Positions 61,201-64,000 of a stretch of 64,000 nucleotides of DNA are shown here, one piece after another (position 1 is the stretch's first letter; the number at the start of each line of letters is the position of its first letter). Location: assembly GCF_018691265.1 (NCBI RefSeq), contig NW_024881329.1, positions 2,108,001 through 2,172,000 of the forward strand, in the 5' to 3' direction. This DNA comes from Tyto alba. Taxonomy: Eukaryota > Chordata > Aves > Strigiformes > Tytonidae. Under the pieces are notes generated by a model, which saw only the letters and a program-made list of their open reading frames with translations, made no database searches and had not been told where the DNA came from. Position numbers and translations under genes: made by a program.

Positions 61201-63263
61201 ATTTGATCCTCGTATCTGGAGATTTTGCTGTAGCTGATCAACATGCAAAACTGGTTAGTGAACACAGTGTAGCACACATATACATTCTGAACTGTCACTT
61301 CCACTGTTTGAAATTTCTTTTCTTTATGGTCTAAAAACTCAGCTACTTCCTAATAGTGAAAGATGTAATTTGTATTACTTTTCCCCCTATGCTTTCTATG
61401 CTTTTATTTTCTTTGCCTATCTGTATCAGTTGAAGTTCATCTTAATTCAAAGTTCAAACTCTTGTATGGATTGTCAGTAAACTTTCCTGAATAATTACTC
61501 ATGAAAAGTGCATTCAGTGTTTCAGTTCTGAGGATCAAATTCCATTATTTATCCTTTATTTTATTTATTAGTATTATGATAGCAAGAGAAGTGACACAAA
61601 AATAATTATTCCATTTCTTTTTGAAAAAATGTCAAGACTTAAAAGATACTGTCTTAAGTAATTATTTTCTGTTGCAAAACAGAAATTTAGCTTTCAGCAC
61701 TGATTTGGTGATCAGAAACACTGAGATTGCCAGAAATAAATTGTAAATACTGGATATTTGTTTTGTACTAATTTTACCTCCACTTTCACAAAGAAAATAA
61801 AAATGTTACTGTTTTGTGTGGACTGAAGGAGCATTTATATTTGTACAGATTAATAAGGAAATGAGACATGTACATCTTCAGTTACAAATGTATGGATTGT
61901 GGCACTCAAAGAAGGTGGCCTCAGAGATGGTGCGAAACGTTTGCAGCTGCCCTCTGAAAAGTTGGGCTAAATTTTCCAATTCCTTGGTCAGGATACTCTC
62001 CATCCTCTCATGAAAGTACCTGTCGCTACTCACCAGGTCCTACATGCTGCTTTCATTGTCTCACCAGGAGCATAGGTTTTGCCATTCAGTGTACATGGAC
62101 ACTGCTTAATGTGAACACATGTTCGATTCTTCGAGATGTCATCAAGAACAGTTCCTACCAAAGAAGATAAATGAAATCAATACTTTCCCATCTTCTTTCT
62201 TAGCACTAAAGTTATTATTGCTTGAAAGCCTTCCAAAATTAGCTTGAACATGCTATTCTTGCACAGCCAGTGCCTGTACTTAGGGATATAATGTGCAGGG
62301 CTTTTTCTCTTATTTAAAATAAAACTGACTCTTTGCAAGTGATGACAGTGTTTGACTACTTCAGTATACGAAAGTGCAGACAATTACAGTAATTTGAAAT
62401 TTGAATTTTGAAATGACAGCTTCGATGTTACTTTTTTCCAATTTTTTTTTTTTTAGTTTTTTCTTTTTTTTTTTTTTTTTCCTATGACACTGTAATTAAA
62501 TAGGGAATTTTGAAGAATGGACACATTCTATTTCCTAATATTTTCCTAATAATTTCTAGCTTTAAATATGTAGCTCATAGCACATTACTTTTGACTGCTA
62601 TAAAATGGTGATGATATTCATGTAAATACCCACATCACAGTAATCCAGGAGGATACTGCAGTTCTGAAATTTCAAGAAATGGTGCAAATTATAGTCACAA
62701 TTACATCTTTTGTAGGAAGTTCATCTTTAGCTATTTTAAAGGGATTTTACAAAATGCCCATAATATTGCAGAGCTTCTCTGAGGTATGCTACCTCTTGCT
62801 GGTACACTGAAAGGCTAGATACCTGTTTGGGCTAAGAAATTAATTAATCTTACTCAGTGTAGTACAGAACTTTGAGCAGGCAGCATATAATTATCCCATA
62901 AAGTATCACAGTCTTGTGAAGAAAATGCTTTCACAGCTAATAGTGACCGAAGGTCTTTAAGGACTGTGACTATTCAAGACTACAGTTATATTATGTTACC
63001 TGAGAAATGGCAGTTCTAGCAGCACAATGCCCTGAAATGCACTGCTAGTTTATTATTAAGAAGCCTATTCCACTTAACTGGGTATATGCCAAAAACATTT
63101 GTATGGGCCATTTAGGGTGTGATGAATACAGAAATGGTACCTTCTGGACAAAAGCAACCATAGGTACAGTGACTGGAACAGCTGTACTCTGGGTTGGAAC
63201 AGGTTTTAATACACGGAGAACCACATTCCTCATAGATTTGGTTAGCAGAACATTTTCCCACAG
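19091..63263 (-). CDS. MUC6: Mucin-6-like gel-forming mucin (35 exons defined, 5' end outside window)
   Basis: This is a secreted, disulfide-linked gel-forming mucin; bird MUC6 is known as the source of beta-ovomucin in egg white. Exons in transcript order: 63141-63263, 62034-62154, 60997-61135, 60732-60836, 60307-60379, 59901-60038, 58874-59035, 58211-58304, 57424-57556, 56264-56513, 55064-55116, 54848-54957, 53925-54076, 53035-53176, 52454-52564, 49702-49887, 49026-49265, 47940-48096, 47017-47160, 46445-46507, 45386-45433, 43472-43651, 42140-42409, 41342-41389, 40693-40935, 39916-39963, six 441-nt exons, 24180-24785, 21042-21144, 19091-19268. Order is VWD1 end/TIL1, VWD2-C8, D', VWD3-C8, PTS, cystine knot. 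MUC6 rather than MUC2/5AC/5B is supported by the missing VWD4 and VWC domains and by adjacency to AP2A2. Together the exons encode about 2,354 residues. Confidence 0.9.
19269..21041 (-). other. MUC6: MUC6 intron between the two cystine-knot exons
   Basis: I find no further exon or transposon in this 1.8 kb. It contains several poly-T/A tracts (19338-19352, 20012-20037, 20716-20735). Confidence 0.6.
21042..21144 (-). CDS. MUC6: MUC6 cystine-knot exon 1
   Basis: This 103-nt exon (phase 1 to 2) runs from acceptor TTGACAG to donor AA|GTAAGG. It encodes [20 protein letters not shown] followed by [14 protein letters not shown], the first half of the CTCK domain that dimerises gel-forming mucins in the ER. 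The CEGSC motif and the NITY/NVTV N-glycosylation sequons match MUC6. Confidence 0.93.
21145..24179 (-). other. MUC6: MUC6 intron between terminal PTS exon and cystine knot
   Basis: This 3-kb intron is phase 1 at both ends. It has a GC-richer patch at 22330-22700 but no recognisable gene or mobile element on either strand. Confidence 0.6.
24180..24785 (-). CDS. MUC6: MUC6 terminal chimeric PTS exon (606 nt)
   Basis: The 5' ~280 nt (24506-24785) repeats the first ~93 residues of the array unit, down to KPTPTT. The remaining ~326 nt is unique and Thr/Ser-rich ([20 protein letters not shown]), ending VVPVTVPQ. Acceptor is CCCAGCAG and donor CAAG|GTAAAG, phase 1-1, joining directly to the cystine-knot exon at 21144 through a Glu codon. 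The unique half has AT-rich codons like the upstream non-repeated PTS exons, so the exon is a fusion of array and older PTS sequence. Confidence 0.88.
24921..25977 (+). mobile_element. ERV LTR in array, class A
   Basis: This is a long avian-type LTR. It shows a U3 with an AATCAGCTG/ATAATGTATTTACGAAG-like promoter region, a poly(A) signal in GTAATAAATCTG, and a 3' end CTCAAACCACAATA. It lies antisense to MUC6 in an intron. Family membership comes from recognising the overall layout, not from a database match. Confidence 0.75.
26826..27266 (-). CDS. MUC6: MUC6 repeated PTS exon, copy 6 (441 nt)
   Basis: It is the same unit, 2,407 bp from copy 5. Acceptor is CCGGTAG as in copy 4, consistent with the 4,888-bp higher-order repeat. 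Confidence 0.88.
27402..28405 (+). mobile_element. ERV LTR in array, class B
   Basis: It has TG...CA ends (TGTTCTGG ... CCACAACA). The flanks are GCAGG and GCAGT, a 4-of-5 match to a 5-bp target-site duplication. It contains the AATAAA-containing R/U5 region near 28210. It is clearly diverged from class A at the same internal positions. Confidence 0.78.
29233..29673 (-). CDS. MUC6: MUC6 repeated PTS exon, copy 5 (441 nt)
   Basis: It is the same unit, 2,481 bp from copy 4. It shares the SVPAPSS variant with copy 6, while copies 1-4 and the terminal exon have SAPAPSS. Confidence 0.88.
29809..30866 (+). mobile_element. ERV LTR in array, class A (second copy)
   Basis: It is nearly identical to the LTR at 24921-25977, offset 4,888 bp at its start. 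Small differences include CGTGCTGAGTATTAG here compared with CGTGGTGAGGAGTAG there. Confidence 0.75.
31714..32154 (-). CDS. MUC6: MUC6 repeated PTS exon, copy 4 (441 nt)
   Basis: It is the same unit, 2,410 bp from copy 3. Private changes include LTMHKT (Met for Thr) and RLPATATS (Thr for Ala). Acceptor is CCGGTAG. Confidence 0.88.
32290..33296 (+). mobile_element. ERV LTR in array, class B (second copy)
   Basis: It is nearly identical to the LTR at 27402-28405, offset 4,888 bp, with the same TGTTCTGG start and ACAACA end followed by GCAGT. Confidence 0.77.
34124..34564 (-). CDS. MUC6: MUC6 repeated PTS exon, copy 3 (441 nt)
   Basis: It has the same unit and splice sites and lies 2,449 bp from copy 2. 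Acceptor is CCGGCAG without the tandem CAG, so there is only one acceptor choice. Confidence 0.88.
34700..35749 (+). mobile_element. ERV LTR in array, class C
   Basis: It has the same overall LTR layout. It shares about 650 bp without a visible difference (about 34970-35632) with the next LTR, offset 2,450 bp. Confidence 0.75.
36573..37013 (-). CDS. MUC6: MUC6 repeated PTS exon, copy 2 (441 nt)
   Basis: It has the same 147-residue unit, splice sites and phase as copy 1, and lies 2,456 bp from it. The acceptor is a NAGNAG (CAGCAG) tandem, which could add or drop one residue. Confidence 0.88.
37149..38199 (+). mobile_element. ERV LTR in array, class C (second copy)
   Basis: It is partner of the LTR at 34700-35749. 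Outside the identical ~650-bp core it differs more, especially in the first ~270 bp. Confidence 0.75.
39029..39469 (-). CDS. MUC6: MUC6 repeated PTS exon, copy 1 in transcript order (441 nt)
   Basis: This exon encodes 147 residues of Ser/Pro/Thr-rich mucin sequence, beginning [20 protein letters not shown] and ending [14 protein letters not shown]. Acceptor is CCCAGCAG and donor CCCG|GTAAGG, phase 1-1. It differs from its sisters at only a few sites (for example a TSVSPSS variant). It marks the 5' (transcript) edge of the array. Sequence upstream of the acceptor diverges from the other units after GGGAGGAAAGCA, at about 39486. Confidence 0.88.
39916..39963 (-). CDS. MUC6: MUC6 small PTS exon, 48 nt
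   Basis: This phase 1-1 segment lies between TTTGTAG and ACAG|GTGAGT and encodes [15 protein letters not shown] plus junction residues. It is the last exon before the repeated array. It is supported by splice sites, phase and composition only. Confidence 0.6.
40693..40935 (-). CDS. MUC6: MUC6 diverged single-copy PTS exon related to the array exons
   Basis: This phase 1-1 exon of 243 nt runs from acceptor CCTGTAG to donor CCTG|GTAAGC. Its 81 residues align with both ends of the 441-nt exons: [20 protein letters not shown] compared with [19 protein letters not shown], then a shared [16 protein letters not shown] stretch and SHPG at the donor. The middle ~66 codons of the array unit are missing. 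Flanking intron (GGGAGGAAAAGCACAGG, AGAGGGGAAGGCA) also resembles the array. It looks like an older sister copy outside the homogenised array. Confidence 0.8.
41342..41389 (-). CDS. MUC6: MUC6 small PTS exon, 48 nt
   Basis: This 48-nt phase 1-1 open segment lies between CTTTACAG and G|GTAAGA on the minus strand and encodes [16 protein letters not shown]. Its length and phase equal those of two other small exons at 45386-45433 and 39916-39963. It is supported by splice sites and phase only. Confidence 0.6.
41985..42067. repeat. TTTG/TTTTG microsatellite
   Basis: Imperfect (TTTG)n and TTTTG repeats, about 80 bp, lie in the MUC6 intron upstream of the 41342-41389 exon in genome order. Confidence 0.9.
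42140..42409 (-). CDS. MUC6: MUC6 PTS exon, 270 nt
   Basis: This phase 1-1 exon runs from acceptor CCAAAAG to donor GTAG|GTAAAT. It encodes 90 residues dominated by Thr and Ser ([20 protein letters not shown], then [16 protein letters not shown]). It is a unique-sequence mucin segment. The acceptor has a weak polypyrimidine tract, so the 5' boundary is a little less certain. Confidence 0.75.
43472..43651 (-). CDS. MUC6: MUC6 PTS exon, 180 nt
   Basis: This phase 1-1 exon lies between a strong acceptor (T-rich tract then CTTAG) and donor CTG|GTAGGT. It encodes 60 residues rich in Ser and Thr, such as [20 protein letters not shown]. It is a non-repeated O-glycosylation region with AT-rich codon use, unlike the GC-rich array exons downstream. 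Confidence 0.8.
44200..45082 (-). mobile_element. CR1 non-LTR retrotransposon, 5'-truncated
   Basis: On the minus strand it reads from the reverse-transcriptase [11 protein letters not shown] segment through the 3' tail, ending in ATTCTATGATTCTATT at 44200. It lies in the sense orientation of MUC6 in the intron between 43651 and 45386. The sequence is GC-rich in its middle. The ORF is only partly open and the 5' end is truncated, so it is inactive. Confidence 0.88.
45386..47160 (-). CDS. MUC6: MUC6 post-VWD3 Cys-rich cap and first short PTS exon
   Basis: The exon at 47017-47160 (144 nt) encodes [20 protein letters not shown] and [17 protein letters not shown]. The exon at 46445-46507 (63 nt) encodes [20 protein letters not shown]. 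The exon at 45386-45433 (48 nt) encodes [15 protein letters not shown], the start of the Ser/Thr-rich region. From here to the cystine knot every exon begins and ends in phase 1. The flanking introns are AT-rich, apart from the CR1 at 44200-45082. Confidence 0.85.
47940..54076 (-). CDS. MUC6: MUC6 TIL3, VWD3 and C8-3 exons
   Basis: Six exons encode the third VWF-D assembly, which in gel-forming mucins mediates N-terminal multimerisation. They are 53925-54076 ([20 protein letters not shown]), 53035-53176 ([20 protein letters not shown]), 52454-52564 ([20 protein letters not shown]), 49702-49887 ([19 protein letters not shown]), 49026-49265 ([18 protein letters not shown], with an intact CGLC motif) and 47940-48096 ([20 protein letters not shown], the C8 core, then WRTPEFC). 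All junctions are in frame. A CR1 element occupies the intron between 49887 and 52454. Confidence 0.93.
49975..51405 (+). mobile_element. CR1 non-LTR retrotransposon, RT part plus 3' end
   Basis: It encodes pieces of the CR1 reverse transcriptase ([41 protein letters not shown]) broken by stops and frameshifts. The tail ends ...CTTCTATGATTCTAT. It lies antisense within the MUC6 intron between 49887 and 52454. Its 3' ~850 bp is closely similar to the opposite-strand CR1 at 44200-45082. Confidence 0.9.
54848..56513 (-). CDS. MUC6: MUC6 D' region: TIL2 and linker exons
   Basis: The exon at 56264-56513 (phase 1 to 2) carries [15 protein letters not shown] and [17 protein letters not shown], a TIL module. 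A 53-nt exon (55064-55116) adds [16 protein letters not shown]. The exon at 54848-54957 adds [20 protein letters not shown] and [14 protein letters not shown]. This corresponds to the TIL'-E' region preceding VWD3 in MUC2/VWF-type proteins. The intron between the first two exons contains the LTR at 55581-56197. Confidence 0.9.
55581..56197 (+). mobile_element. Solo ERV LTR, unlike the array LTRs
   Basis: This 617-bp element opens TGTACTGGTTTTGGCTGGG and closes CCATTAACCCTCAACA, resembling a common avian ERV LTR with a TTAAACTGTCTTTATCTCAA stretch near the U5. It is antisense to MUC6 in the intron between 56264 and 55116, and ends only ~67 bp from the exon donor. I see no clear target-site duplication and no internal retroviral genes. 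Confidence 0.75.
57424..61135 (-). CDS. MUC6: MUC6 VWD2 and C8-2 exons
   Basis: Seven exons encode the second VWF-D domain and its C8. They are 60997-61135 ([19 protein letters not shown], the VWD start), 60732-60836 ([17 protein letters not shown]), 60307-60379 ([18 protein letters not shown]), 59901-60038 ([19 protein letters not shown]), 58874-59035 ([19 protein letters not shown]), 58211-58304 ([19 protein letters not shown]) and 57424-57556 ([20 protein letters not shown]). Splice phases chain correctly to the next exon. By my count 58211-58304 is 94 nt, while phase 1 to 0 needs 95, so that boundary or base count should be rechecked. The motif before GLCG is TLGLCG, so D2 lacks the first cysteine of the CGLC pair present in D3. 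Confidence 0.9.
57605..57744 (+). mobile_element. CR1 3'-end fragment
   Basis: This short CR1 tail (CCTGGAGGTATTTAAAAGA ... AGGTCTTTTCCAAGCTAAA, then ATTCTATGATTC) ends about 50 bp from the MUC6 exon at 57424-57556, on its intronic upstream side. Confidence 0.82.
58499..58545. repeat. TTTG microsatellite
   Basis: A short (TTTG)n tract followed by TTTAG-like units lies in the MUC6 intron between 58304 and 58874. Confidence 0.85.
62034..63263 (-). CDS. MUC6: MUC6 TIL1 exons (end of first VWF-D assembly)
   Basis: The exon at 63141-63263 (phase 1 to 1) encodes [20 protein letters not shown] and [10 protein letters not shown], a trypsin-inhibitor-like (TIL) domain with its usual Cys spacing. The exon at 62034-62154 (phase 1 to 2) continues with [20 protein letters not shown] and ends ...AACRTC, the short linker (E domain) before VWD2. 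Junction codons restore Gly and Cys. The preceding C8 exon of D1 is not in the window. Confidence 0.88.
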
Positions 63264-64000
63264 CTGCAACAGATAGTGAAAGTGTTAAGATTTTTAAAGT
63301 GTAAACATAGAAGAATCTCTCATCTGCCACCCAGAATGGAGAAGACCTTATGATTTCTGGCACTAATGTTCTCTTATCCTGCCTCAATACTCAATTCATC
63401 ATCTGAGTATTCATCATTGCCAGCATATTCACTCTAGCTTTTATTAATTTTTCATGCCCTATTTATTAGAAACTCATTTCAGAAGCTTGAAGAATGGCAG
63501 ACAGGATATATTGCAGCCTAATAAACTACCACAAATCAGATTTTCTGCAGTATTTGAAGGATTTAAAGAATATAGGTCTTGATCTTCCGTATAGTTCCTG
63601 CTTCTCAGTTATTATTTGCTTTCTAGAACGCAGCTACCTAGGGGTTCTAACATATGGAACTCAGAACATGTTTTATTATATGATAAATTCAGGCAGAGAT
63701 TTTTTCTTATCCGAAAGAGTAAAAATAAGTGAGGTAGGGAAGTAAAGATAGTTAGAGATGAGACTGACAAAGAAACAATAAAGATTAAAAAGTTCATTAC
63801 TGTTGTATATTTGGTATTCATTTGCCAATTTCTAGATTCCCAGATTTGGGTTTTTTTTGGGAAAAAAAAGGGTTCCCATTCCCCTTGTTTTTTAAGCTTT
63901 GCCTTTTATCACTTTAATACCAGTCCTAGTAATGGTCTTCTGGCAACATGAAAACTGCTACAACTTGGAGAAAACCAGGCTATTATTTTAGTGTAATTAG
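63264..64000 (-). other. MUC6: MUC6 intron sequence at the right edge
   Basis: I find no VWD1 or C8-1 exon here; no Cys-codon-rich open stretch with splice sites is visible on the minus strand. The remaining 5' exons should lie beyond 64000. Confidence 0.6.

Overview
This window is vertebrate nuclear DNA, almost certainly from a bird. It has long introns with GT-AG splicing, several CR1 non-LTR retrotransposon tails ending in the avian ATTCTATG-type repeat, and avian-type ERV LTRs. The gene order, AP2A2 followed tail-to-tail by a MUC6-type gel-forming mucin, matches the conserved AP2A2-MUC6 neighbourhood (human 11p15.5). I cannot name the species.

Positions 308-15173 (+) hold the 3' two-thirds of AP2A2, the alpha-2 large subunit of the clathrin adaptor AP-2. 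Fifteen coding exons join into one uninterrupted frame of 643 complete residues plus the stop. One of its introns (11414-12202) looks like a minor-spliceosome (U12) intron with AT-AT ends. The AP2A2 3'UTR follows, with poly(A) signals near 15228 and 17712.

Positions 19091-63263 (-) hold most of MUC6; the 5' end lies beyond the right edge. Read from high to low coordinates, it encodes the end of VWD1 with TIL1, VWD2 with C8, the D' region, VWD3 with C8, a small Cys-rich cap, a chain of PTS (Pro/Thr/Ser) exons, and a C-terminal cystine knot with no VWD4. That layout is typical of MUC6, which in birds supplies beta-ovomucin of egg white. I could define 35 exons. The last one (19091-19268) was found from its cystine-knot pattern and is too short to stand out as an ORF.

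The most striking region is 24506-39486, about 15 kb of GC-rich tandem array inside MUC6. Each ~2.4-2.5 kb unit carries one symmetric phase 1-1 PTS exon. Six exons are exactly 441 nt (147 aa), and a seventh, 606 nt long, is chimeric and terminal. Between successive exons lies a ~1.0 kb ERV LTR lying antisense to the gene. The PTS domain has therefore grown by copying an exon, its intron and a retroviral LTR together. The units form a higher-order pattern A-B-A-B-C-C, with two 4,888-bp dimers. Exons are nearly identical while the LTRs fall into diverged classes, and shared variants are scattered across units as expected from gene conversion. A G-quadruplex motif sits at the unit boundary in every 441-nt exon.

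Other elements are two CR1 copies in inverted orientation within MUC6 introns (44200-45082 and 49975-51405), a CR1 tail beside a VWD2-C8 exon (57605-57744), a different solo ERV LTR (55581-56197), and simple repeats. There are no RNA genes or CRISPR arrays that I can see.
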